Shown piece after piece: positions 56,801-64,000 of a stretch of 64,000 nt of DNA; positions within the stretch are counted from its first letter, which is position 1, and each line of letters begins with the position of its first letter. Source of the stretch: Diadema setosum (Eukaryota > Echinodermata > Echinoidea > Diadematoida > Diadematidae); contig CM067070.1 of NCBI GenBank assembly GCA_033980235.1, forward strand, positions 11,540,046 to 11,604,045, given 5' to 3'. The position numbers and the translations under genes were made by a program. The notes beneath the pieces were generated by a model. The model made no database searches. It was not told the DNA's origin and was given only the letters and a program-made list of their open reading frames with translations.

Positions 56801-57551
56801 GGAGAGATTGAGTGATGTGAATTACATCATTCAGACGCCAGACAGGAAGAAAAAGAAACGGTTGTGTCACATCAACATGTTGAAGAAGTATGTTGAGAGA
56901 AGTGCAGGTGAAAGTGCGAAGCCAGTCATGTATGTGGTAGGAGCAGTCCAAGATGTCCCTGTTCCCCAGACGAGGAAGGAGCTGATGAGATTCATCGGCA
57001 TGGCCGGATACTACCGTCGCTTCTGCCATAACTTCTCGGATGTTGTGGCACCCTTGACTGATCTCCTGCGGAAGAACGTGAAGTTCCAGTGGTCAGCCGC
57101 ATGCCAGTCTGCGTTTGACCAAGTGAAGGCGATCCTGTCGAGTGGTCCTGTATTGGCAGCGCCGGACTTCAAGAAAGGCTTCAGCCTAGCTGTCGATGCC
57201 AGCGATGTCGGAGCAGGCGCCGTGTTGATGCAAGCTGATGACGATGGAGTGGACAGACCGGTCTGCTACTTCTCAAAGAAGTTCAACGCGCACCAGCGGA
57301 AGTATTCTACCGTTGAGAAGGAGACCCTAGCGTTAATTCTTTCGCTCAGCCATTTTGATGTGTACGTGGGCAGCACAACTCAACCGATTGTTGTGTGGAC
57401 TGATCACAACCCACTGACATTTGTCAACAGAATGAGAAACAAAAACCAGAGACTGATGCGATGGAGTTTAATCCTACAGGAGTATAACCTTGACATTAAG
57501 CACATTCGCGGAAAGGAAAACATTGTCGCAGACGCCCTTTCTCGTGCTTAA
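53826..57551 (+). CDS. Gag-protease-integrase-RNase H polyprotein of the LTR element, lacking the RT core
   Basis: A single 1,241-codon frame. Order by residue: Gag ~1-335 with a coiled, charged stretch at ~80-115 (LKELELEKARIELERERVSL); CCHC knuckle CFHCRQPGHVKSTC at ~342-355; aspartic protease DTGASQSL at ~432; integrase zinc domain H..H..C..C at ~682-722; integrase catalytic D ~754, D ~812, E ~848, with exactly 35 residues between the last two; C-terminal integrase part to ~1,030; then VPVPQTRKELMRFIGMAGYY (RT thumb start) at ~1,045; RNase H with VDAS ~1,124, EKETLA, WTDHNPL and a final VADALSR. The fingers and palm with the YxDD motif, normally ~300 residues before the thumb, are missing, and the junction near residue 1,040 (nt ~56,940) keeps frame. 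It could supply Gag, protease and integrase but not reverse transcriptase. Confidence 0.93.
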   Translation: MEKDQDFSIAKFVDSPTVEELLTLKKVDLLRVAENYKVPAVKSTMKKSEITQHTIKFLVDEEVFPLQALRSISGSPPGDVQGSVEVRLKELELEKARIELERERVSLERARQVGEREYGVSVSGGHFDIAKNVRMVPEFDEGDVDRYFLHFEQVADSMEWPKEKWPHLLQTKLKGKACDAYASLSREEAQHYATVKKAILNAYALVPEAYRQKFRNSRKLESQSFREFAKVKEIAFTRWLQSVGVATVEDLRELVLLEEFKSSLPQEVRTHIEEQKAKTLSVASTMADEYTLSRSHGNRYVGSKYAAPSRLSVGKTKTEGKAGLVVENETDKKGRNTEKPIVCFHCRQPGHVKSTCPVLNKKKQEKDKEKKSHPNGLVSRSVESTGDGCEQAQSVIKSADQDKIKSQYEPFTSVGYVSLVGCDEARKVTILRDTGASQSLILDSVLPFGQTSSTGTSVLLQGVEGGYVEAPLHTVDLQSGLVSGRVSLGVRKSLPMDGVALILGNDLAGDKVTIPVVSAVPLDREGNETAALVQEFPEVFPACVVTRSMSRKSEESEMKASPEDISLEGSFVCRLDDVEVSKPAASKSHEIGDESQPVDENEIGLNKSSLIDAQKNDPQLVALCDSALAEEEALSEGTCYYVKGDVLMRKWMPVDSSSDEEWREVHQIVIPRVFRKHILSVSHESALGGHLGVNKTVDKILKHFFWPGLRRDVSDFCRTCHVCQVVGKPNQKIPPAPLKPIPAFDEPFSTVIIDCVGPLPKTKAGHEYLLTMMCASTRFPEAVPLRRITAQNVSKALVKFFTTVGLPKVVQSDQGSNFTSKIFQHVMRVLGIKCVTSSAYHPQSQGALERFHQTLKNMMRTYCFEVEKDWDEGLPLLLFSVRESVQESLGFSPFELVFGHEVRGPLKVLREKLLGEDESPGLLNYVTTFRGRLTRAREFAAGHLRNSQKNMKQLFDKRSRERMFSPGEKVLILLPIPGNPLCARFSGPYVVEERLSDVNYIIQTPDRKKKKRLCHINMLKKYVERSAGESAKPVMYVVGAVQDVPVPQTRKELMRFIGMAGYYRRFCHNFSDVVAPLTDLLRKNVKFQWSAACQSAFDQVKAILSSGPVLAAPDFKKGFSLAVDASDVGAGAVLMQADDDGVDRPVCYFSKKFNAHQRKYSTVEKETLALILSLSHFDVYVGSTTQPIVVWTDHNPLTFVNRMRNKNQRLMRWSLILQEYNLDIKHIRGKENIVADALSRA

Positions 57552-59051
57552 TTGAGACATCTCAGTATTTTGTCTTGTTGCCAGATGCAACAATTGTGCA
57601 AATGTATTTTATGTTTGTAACACTTTAAACAGGTGTAATTTGTTTTGCAAGTACACAGGACAGTGTGTGTACATCATGTATATGTATGTATCTTGCATAC
57701 ACTATAATTGTGATGCCAACAGCATGAATGGCACTTTGAATGTGTAAATAACAACAATGAAGTATTTTCAGACATGTTTGTGTTAATAAGGAAACACAGC
57801 AAGCCATAAACTGTATGTGTGCTTTGAGTCACTTACCAAAAGAAGACATTATGAAGGCTGTTTTAAGTTATGCTAGCCATCAACAGTTGTCAAGAATGTG
57901 AGTTGTTGGTAAATTGATTTCAAACAGGTAGTGTCGCTGTTTGTATAGAGAATGTGGTGTATCGAGTAATGTAGGTACAGTTCAGGCACTTGAAGTTTCA
58001 TACTTGTACATGTACAGGTATCGGTTAAATTTGTTGTGGCACATATCCTAAGTTTATTGGATGTTGCCTTTTGGATTTAATTAGCATAAGTATACTGTAT
58101 TAGGTACAGCAATTATATAGTTATACATGTACAAAGCTTTTGCTCATCATTATAGCTCAATCATAGCCTTGATAGAGGTGTTCAGTATTTCAGAGTTGAT
58201 CCAACATACCAACAGGCATGTATTTAAGCTGACTGTGTTATACCAGGATGTATACAGGCAGGTATACACTCACTTATTAAGTTTAGGTGTAGACACAGGT
58301 TATCATCAAGTATATCTCATTCAGGTTCATTTGATGTTTTGTCAGGCAGGTCATACTTCTGGTGTTTTGTATGTTGGCAGGAAAGTTTTCAGAAACATAA
58401 GTAGGATATATGACATTTGTTGATGTTTTAACATTTCAATAGATGCTGACACAACGTGTACAGGTATATGTAAGTCACATATCATGGAATATGATGTTTT
58501 AGTTGTAGGTAATATGATGTATATGATTACAACAGTTGGATTATATGCCGTTGCTTGTGGAAGAGATGACGTGTTTTATAATCGTTGTACACAGGTTAAT
58601 CATTTGATAATGACAGTGTAAAAATTGACTTATGTTGCATGTGTGTTCTAACGAGGAAACCACATGATTTTGGTACAAGTGTATTGTTTGTACTGTATGC
58701 ATGACATGATTGCACAAAGGTTAAGGTGTTGAGAAAGTTAACATTGCAGTATTCAGTGTTGCACAACTACATGCAATTCCAGTATGCTGTAACTCACAAG
58801 CAGCAGTAACTCACGAGAGTGTAAGATTGGAACATGTTGATTGGTACTAAAGTTGTACATGTTTTATCACAGGTTCTGATGATGATATAGCCATAGCATA
58901 CTTTGTTTATATGTTCTTATAATAATGCAACCATGGTAAACTCATGGAGTTATAAGAGTGAATTGGAAGAGGAATGTACAATGCTGTTCCAAAATATTGT
59001 GTCAAGGTACATAGAGTCCATTTGTGTTAAAAACGTTAAATGCACTCTTTT
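57552..59051 (+). other. 3' region of the LTR element, noncoding
   Basis: 1.5 kb after the stop, rich in GTACA/TGTAC and ACAGGT words, with no retroviral domain in any frame. There is no envelope gene and the missing RT segment is not found here. Short frames at 58,127 and 58,903 are unsupported. Confidence 0.7.
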
Positions 59052-59061
59052 AGGGGGGAAG
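59052..59061 (+). other. Polypurine tract
   Basis: AGGGGGGAAG immediately before the 3' LTR, the expected plus-strand priming site. Confidence 0.85.
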
Positions 59062-59236
59062 TGTTATGGATACATGTGCCTTGTATTATCATTTCTGGGC
59101 ACTTTATTGTTCCGCGGAGGAATATGTAAATAAAGAGTTCGACAAGATGACCGAGATCGACCAAACACCTTGTTTGAGAGTCTGGGTATTTTGGTGGTTA
59201 TGATGGTTCGCTAGGCCAAGTTAACCTCCCGTAACA
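59062..59236 (+). repeat. 3' LTR (175 bp)
   Basis: Same sequence as the 5' LTR over its whole length by eye; followed by TAAG, the target duplication. Confidence 0.95.
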
Positions 59237-59483
59237 TAAGCAATTGGATGCTTACATTTACTCTGTTTGCTCTCATTTCGCTTCGAGAATGATTAATAAA
59301 CTTTGACAGATAATGTTTAATTGGATGATACTTGTACTGCAGTACACAGCCATATTCTTGCAGTCTGTGTCCACATCAGGACTTATAGCATGGCCATCAT
59401 TACCTTTTTATATTGAATATTGTGGATTTCATTTTTTAAAGGAAAAATGAGAAAATGTAGGTCTGATATGTTAGCAGTGTAAT

Positions 59484-59732
59484 TGAAGAGTTTGTTTGCA
59501 AAAACCGATAAGTCCATATTTGCCAAATGGAGATATTTGCGATTAAAGTTCAAGAAAAATAAAGAGAATAATAAGAAAATTTTTGCTACTTTTGACCATA
59601 ACTTAAAAAATATACCTTTATATGTAGTGACCAATATATCATTTAAAAGGTATTATTTTGTACGTTATGACAGAGATCTTACTTCAAAATCTTCAAAAAT
59701 GGACTTATCGGTTTTTGCAAACAAACTCTTCA
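59484..59732 (+). mobile_element. 249-bp MITE, copy 2
   Basis: Ends TGAAGAGTTTGTTTGCAAAA and TTTTTGCAAACAAACTCTTCA continue inward as a ~34-bp inverted repeat that is cleaner than in copy 1 (9,211-9,459). Same length and orientation as copy 1, so this copy may be younger. It lies 247 bp after the LTR element. Confidence 0.88.
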
Positions 59733-59759
59733 ATTGTAAACAGGTAGAGTAACAAAAAA

Positions 59760-61440
59760 AAAAAAACACAGTCACCTAGTTTCATGGTGTCAATATTATT
59801 CACAGAAACATGTGCAGAAATTATGTACAGAAATATTTGTGACGTAAAGAACCACAGAAATGTAAAAACATGTAAAATTTGATTGCGTTAACGATTCTGA
59901 ATGTGGAAAGTGTGATACTCGAAAAGATATCAAAACTGATTAGTTCCGAGTAAATCTATAGTAAAAATATCAGGTAGATATTCATCTGTATGAAATCTTT
60001 TTAAAGAACATTACTTGTGTAGATAACTTTGTAAAGTGTTTAACGATATCTTTGTACTGTTTAAAGAAATGTTTACTTTGAAGAGGTTAGACTTTATTCC
60101 TGCAATCAAAATAAATCATACTAAAACAACAGTAAAGTTTAAGAAGTAAAACTTATCATTAATTCGTGCATATCATGGAATATCCAGTAACTGATTTTGG
60201 AGTAAGAAACGAGATTGATATTATGCCGATTTGGAATGAACATGACATTTCTTTCGGCCAGAGAGCTGAAAGCTGCGAGAACAATGAGTTTTATAATCGG
60301 TTCCGAAAAAGTAGAGATGACTAGTATTTAATTTGATGATAAGAAAAAAATTATTCCTTCATTTGTTGGTCAGAAATGGATATAAGAAATACTAAGCAAT
60401 ATTTGATTTTATAAAGGTAAAGGAATATTATGTAAAGGTACAATGTAATATATTTCTATTTCATTGTGATATGGGTTCCTCGAAATTGTCTTGTTCATTA
60501 AAACATTATATGTTAATAACGTTAAGATTTCTTCCATTACGGGAAATATAGTTATTTGAATTATGATTGAATGAACTACTGTCCATCCTCGAGATAATAC
60601 ACAAATCTCATTTTAACAGCTTCTTATTTAGCAGCAGTTTTGCTTATATATTTGTCGTTACGGAATACCATAGTAATGAACTTTTAATTTGAAATGAAAT
60701 GTGGAAATCCGTTTAATGAAATGTACAACTTATGATACTTGAAAACAATACAATATAATTATAGTAATGAATGTAAATATTCAAACGATTATTTTTCCTA
60801 CATTTCTTTTTTCTTTGCAGTTGTGCACGAATTAATGGTGAATATGATCTAATAAAAATAAATGTCATTTGTTGAAAAAGGAATGTGTATTTCTTCCTTT
60901 AATGAATGATTGAATATAATACAGGACTTGAGAGAGTTTGAAAATGTCATTATTTCTCGAAGAAGACAAGTGTAGAGGATGATGATGATGATGATGAAGA
61001 TGATGAAGATTGAAAGAGAAGGAGTGATGGAGAGAAGAGGGGAGTACGAGGAATTTGTGTGAATTCTAATTGGATGTTAATGTACGTCTGCATACCTATT
61101 AAAATGAGTCGCGAATTTGTTCATTTTCGTAAGCAAGCAACTGCATGAAGATCATAAAATATAAAAGGCTGCCTTTCTGTTTAAATGAATATTGAGAATA
61201 CGTAATGAAAAAGAAGAAAAAAGAAGTAAAGATCTAAACATGAAGCTCCATGATCTAAAAAAGAACAACATAATTACTATTCTACAATACTTTTATCCAC
61301 GGATATTAGATTAACAATCCCAAGAGCACAGTGCTAGTATTATACAAGTATTAGAAGAGCTAATTGAAATATAAATTTTCGTAGTGAAATAACCTTACCA
61401 GAAATAAATTTGAAGGCCATGTGCCGTTTCGTGATGTTGT
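59760..61440. other. No recognised features
   Basis: A/T-rich intron or intergenic sequence with a (GAT)n run at 60,978-61,008. No exon candidates with good splice sites and protein-like frames. Confidence 0.5.
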
Positions 61441-61444
61441 TGGG

Positions 61445-61895
61445 TTCTGTTCGTTATTCCGAAGGTTTGCCATTCCGAAGGTTCGTTATTCCGAAGGTCC
61501 GTAATTCCGAAGGTTCGTTATCCAGAAGGTTTGTTATTCCGAAGGTTCGTTAATCCGAAACACACAAATTCCCTATAACTAGACAATCATTAATCCAAAA
61601 ATGAAGTAGGGTTCAATAATCCGAACATTTGCGGCGTTATTCCGAAGGTACGTTAATCCGAAAATGAAATAGGGTTCTCTATTCCGAAGGCTCGTTCATC
61701 CGAAAATGAAATAGGGTTTGTCATTTCGAAGGTTTTAATCCGAAATGATAGGTAGGGTCCGTATCGAACCTTCGGAATATCTAGTTTTGTTTCATTTTCG
61801 GAATAACGAACCTTCGGAATAACGAACCTTATTTCATTTTCGAATTAATGAACCTTCGGACTAAAGAACCTTCGAAATAACGAGCGGTAATCAAT
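61445..61895. repeat. TTCCGAAGGTTCGTT fold-back tandem repeat
   Basis: The left part (61,445-61,740) holds about a dozen forward copies of TTCCGAAGGTTCGTTA-type words, spaced with AAATAGGGTT. The right part (61,765-61,885) holds the reverse complement, for example ACCTTCGGAATAACGAACC. The centre is near 61,750. No coding capacity. Confidence 0.85.
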
Positions 61896-61898
61896 TCA

Positions 61899-62084
61899 TT
61901 TTGCCGAGAATCCTGAACGCTATGTGCGGCACAAGCGCAGTGTGCCGGTTCGTGGATTTATTTTGCGGAGAATCATGAACGCCATGTGCGGCACAAGCGC
62001 AGTGTGCCGGTTCGTGGATTTATTTTGCGGAGAATCCTGAACGCTCTGCGCGACACTAAGCGCTGTGTGCCGGTTCGTGGATTT
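61899..62084. repeat. Three tandem 62-bp units with GTGCCGGTTCGTGGATTT
   Basis: The word GAGAATC recurs at 61,906, 61,968 and 62,030, an exact 62-bp period. Each unit ends with the GGTTCGTGGATTT motif also found at ~62,325. The 66-codon minus-strand frame here is only the repeat. Confidence 0.88.
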
Positions 62085-62491
62085 TTTTGGACCTAGTCTT
62101 GAGTTTTCACAAAACGACACACAAATTTATAGCCTTATTGTGTGCAAATTTTACAACACTGGGAGTATTTTTATGTATAGCAAGAAAGAGCAGATTCTTC
62201 TCATACGTCACAGTGAAATTTATTGAATAGCAATTCCATTAACATATCTTACTGATAGTTTGAAAAAACAGAAATCTTTAAATGCGATTTACTCGAAATG
62301 TACTTCGCGCACCGGCGGTGCGCGTGTGCCGGTTCGTGGATTCAGCGACGAATTGCAATACGTATTCAGAATGTCCTCTAATCATAATTTCGGGGGGAAA
62401 AAAAAACAGAGACAAAAACAAAGAGAGTTCTAGAAATTTGAAGAAAGAGATAGAATGTGCAAAATGGCGCTACCAAATATAGATATCATAC

Positions 62492-62755
62492 CCGTTTTGG
62501 CATTGCGACCGGATTCTTGCTGCCTGGAAAGAGACATGATAGCGGTTGCAAATTTCTCCCGGTAGTAATAAGGAAAAGGGTGCTTCTTTTTCCTCCACAG
62601 ATCAATCATCCGCGATAGTCGAGTTTTTAGCAGTGTCTCCTTGCACGACTTGATGTCTTCTTGAGTCAGCCCCAACTTTGCCCCAAAGGCCTCCATTTGC
62701 CTGTCGTCGAGATCCGAAATCATCTCATACATATCACTCAGACTTGGTTTGTAAT
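62492..62755 (-). CDS. Death-domain exon 1 of the multi-death-domain gene
   Basis: A 264-base exon, phase 1 at both ends, acceptor GCTTACTTTCAG, donor G|GTATGA. Its 88 residues are the best match to a death domain here: MYEMISDLDDRQMEAFGAKL, then GLTQEDIKSCKETL (helices 3-4), MIDLWRKKKHPFPYYYREKF (helix 5 and beyond) and ATAIMSLSR. The LW tryptophan and the LGLTQEDI turn are typical of the family; the basic KKKHP segment and the YYYR are shared only with its two sister exons. Whether it is in the same gene as the exons at 30-33 kb, 29 kb away, is inferred from strand, phase and similarity. Confidence 0.72.
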
Positions 62756-62759
62756 CTGA

Positions 62760-64000
62760 AAGTAAGCGTTATTAAAGTAAAAAGTCAATGTAATTGCCAC
62801 TGTTGAAGAAGGTATGATAAGTTTTTGAGGATTCTAGTCATCAATTTACAATTCTCATGCTAACGACTTTAATATGTCTGTGAAAGTAGTCTATGATCAA
62901 GGTAAAAAAAAAAAAACTAACTGTACGTGTCACAATTAATATTGTGGATTACTATACGTGAAATTCTCAGAGAGATATTTCGACCTTGCAAATAGCAGTT
63001 TTGCACATTTGTCTCACTACTTTTTTTTTTAGTCCCCTGCATCTTTTCACATCAAGTTTGCGACGCCCGGGAGCCCTGCGCGATTCCACAGTTAAGCATT
63101 AAAAAGAAAAATGTTCATCCATGTTGGACCTAAAATTGCTCGAAAACATAAATCCATGTACAATTGTAATGCAATTGTGCTTTCAGTAAAAAAAAAAAAA
63201 GAAGAAAGTAATAAAAACATGATTACATTTTCCTTTTATTGTTGAAATCAATTTATAACACAATTTTTATGCTCTGAATAGTGTCGCCGACATATTCCAT
63301 TGGAGAAAAAAAAAAACACAGATAACAAATAAAGGAATTGAGTAGAAAGGAACACCAAGGATGAGAATTTTCTACCTAAGAGTGAAAACTTGAAAATCTA
63401 TTTGATGGCAATTTTTTTTTTCGCTTGAATATCTTACGGACATGAGAAGAAATAATATTTACTCCAAAAATGTTCCTTTTTAAGCTTTATTTTAATGATT
63501 TATGATAAAAAAAAAAGTTTGATTTCATGAAAATATTAGGCATAAGTTCGTGGACTTTTACTTTTTTTTCAATGTTTTCCCTCCTTATTTTTTTTTTGAT
63601 TTGATGCCAGTTTTTAGCAATATTTTCATTGACTTTTTTTTCCAGTCTACAAGCACTGTCTTTTCAGAGGGTCCATCCGTTTTTTGCACAGTGCATATTG
63701 ATATGTCAGTTTATTACAATTTATCGTTACTGTATTTAAGTTTACAACAATTGTTGTTCACTCTCTTCAATTCACATCATTTTCTTTACTTGATTTCCGT
63801 CACTAGAGAAAGTTGGATGTATATTATGTTATTTTCGAAAAAAAAAACCGCAAATACATTCGAATTGGATGTTAGTATAAAGTCATATTGCTTTGGTTTG
63901 GATGTGTGTTTGTGGGTGGGTGTGGGTGTACGTGTGAGTGTGTCCAGGTGATGTGGTGGTAGGTTATCAATCCATGCGTGTTGTCTTCATTCTAGCTGTA
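62760..64000. other. No recognised features to the window end
   Basis: A/T-rich sequence with several A9-A12 and T9 tracts. The 133-codon frame at 63,550-63,951 is Phe/Tyr-rich low-complexity sequence without domain or splice support. The upstream exons of the death-domain gene must lie beyond 64,000. Confidence 0.5.

Larger units (their letters stand above)
52680..59236 (+). mobile_element. Gmr1-like Ty3/gypsy LTR retrotransposon, 6,557 bp, RT-deleted
   Basis: Two 175-bp LTRs, identical by eye, both TGTTATGG...CGTAACA, enclose a leader with a hairpin array, one large open frame, a 1.5-kb 3' region and a polypurine tract. TAAG flanks both ends (52,676-52,679 and 59,237-59,240), a 4-bp target duplication. 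Integrase lies before the RT/RNase H part, the arrangement described for Gmr1-type elements of deuterostomes. The RT catalytic core is absent. Identical LTRs suggest very recent insertion. It lies in the long intron between death-domain exons, in the orientation opposite to the gene. Confidence 0.93.
30299..62755 (-). other. Gene span: multi-death-domain protein (3' part; 5' end beyond the window)
   Basis: Minus-strand exons at 62,492-62,755, 32,910-33,191, 31,683-31,934 and 30,299-30,552 are all phase 1 at their shared borders and join without a stop, giving about 293 residues: three death domains and a final helical segment. The 29-kb gap between the first two contains the LTR retrotransposon and many repeats, so the 62.6-kb exon could belong to a separate neighbouring paralogue. 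No start codon or signal peptide was found in the window. Proteins of this type usually act as intracellular adaptors in innate immune or apoptotic signalling. Confidence 0.5.

Noticed and set aside
55592..57029. Minus-strand frames of up to 149 codons inside the LTR element
   Set aside because: They are opposite-strand shadows of the Gag-integrase-RNase H frame.
1049..62755. Ig and death-domain exons as one single gene
   Set aside because: The death-domain series ends in a stop at 30,299 and the Ig series begins with its own start codon and signal peptide at 26,247, so two genes are more likely.
63550..63951. 133-codon frame at the window end
   Set aside because: Phe/Tyr/Ser low-complexity sequence from T-rich DNA; no domain or exon borders.

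Overview
The window is eukaryotic, intron-rich and crowded with repeats. It has long introns with GT/AG borders, (TA)n and (GT)n microsatellites, tRNA-like and LINE remnants, and many small inverted-repeat elements. An integrase-before-RT Ty3/gypsy element of the Gmr1 type (a group described from deuterostomes), together with immunoglobulin and death-domain exons, suggests a marine invertebrate deuterostome. An echinoderm fits best, but this is inference and no species can be named from sequence alone.

Two host genes can be supported, both on the minus strand. From 26,262 down to about 1,049 lies a type I membrane immunoglobulin-superfamily receptor. Its exons are a signal peptide (26,187-26,247), a V-type Ig (12,508-12,840), a damaged second V-type Ig exon (10,412-10,669), a C-type Ig (7,910-8,266), a transmembrane exon (6,663-6,758) and a proposed cytoplasmic-tail exon (1,049-1,146). 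All junctions are phase 1, so the damaged exon can be skipped in frame, giving a model of 314 residues. Upstream on the same strand, 62,755 down to 30,299 holds the 3' part of a gene with three tandem death-domain exons (62.6, 33.0 and 31.8 kb) and a last helical exon with a stop at 30.3 kb. Its 5' end is beyond the window. An Ig receptor next to a multi-death-domain protein suggests an innate-immunity neighbourhood, but no functional link is shown.

The most complete mobile element is a 6,557-bp LTR retrotransposon at 52,680-59,236, lying in the 29-kb intron between the first two death-domain exons. Its two 175-bp LTRs look identical and it is flanked by TAAG. It has one uninterrupted 1,241-codon frame ordered Gag, protease, integrase, RT thumb, RNase H. 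The RT fingers and palm are missing without loss of frame. Its 5' leader carries nine ~38-bp units, each able to form a hairpin whose stem bases covary between units.

The rest is repeat-derived. Region by region: GC-rich tandem repeats (1.9-3.2, 9.5-10.1, 16-17.4 kb); MITE-like elements (4.8, 7.5, 9.2, 21.2, 22.6, 59.5 kb); a 5.9-kb inverted-repeat structure with arrays of AGGTCA half-sites (14.8-20.6 kb); a second inverted tandem cluster (22.5-26 kb); LINE remnants (6.2, 18.6-19.5, 51.5-52.1 kb); fold-back palindromes (34.8, 38.9, 39.1-39.3, 61.4-61.9 kb); an inverted pair of ~760-bp repeats (35.8 and 47.2 kb); and a tRNA-like Pol III unit (41.97 kb). A possible noncoding plus-strand transcript starts near 48.6 kb. 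Exon borders are read from frames and splice consensus only; no transcript data were available.
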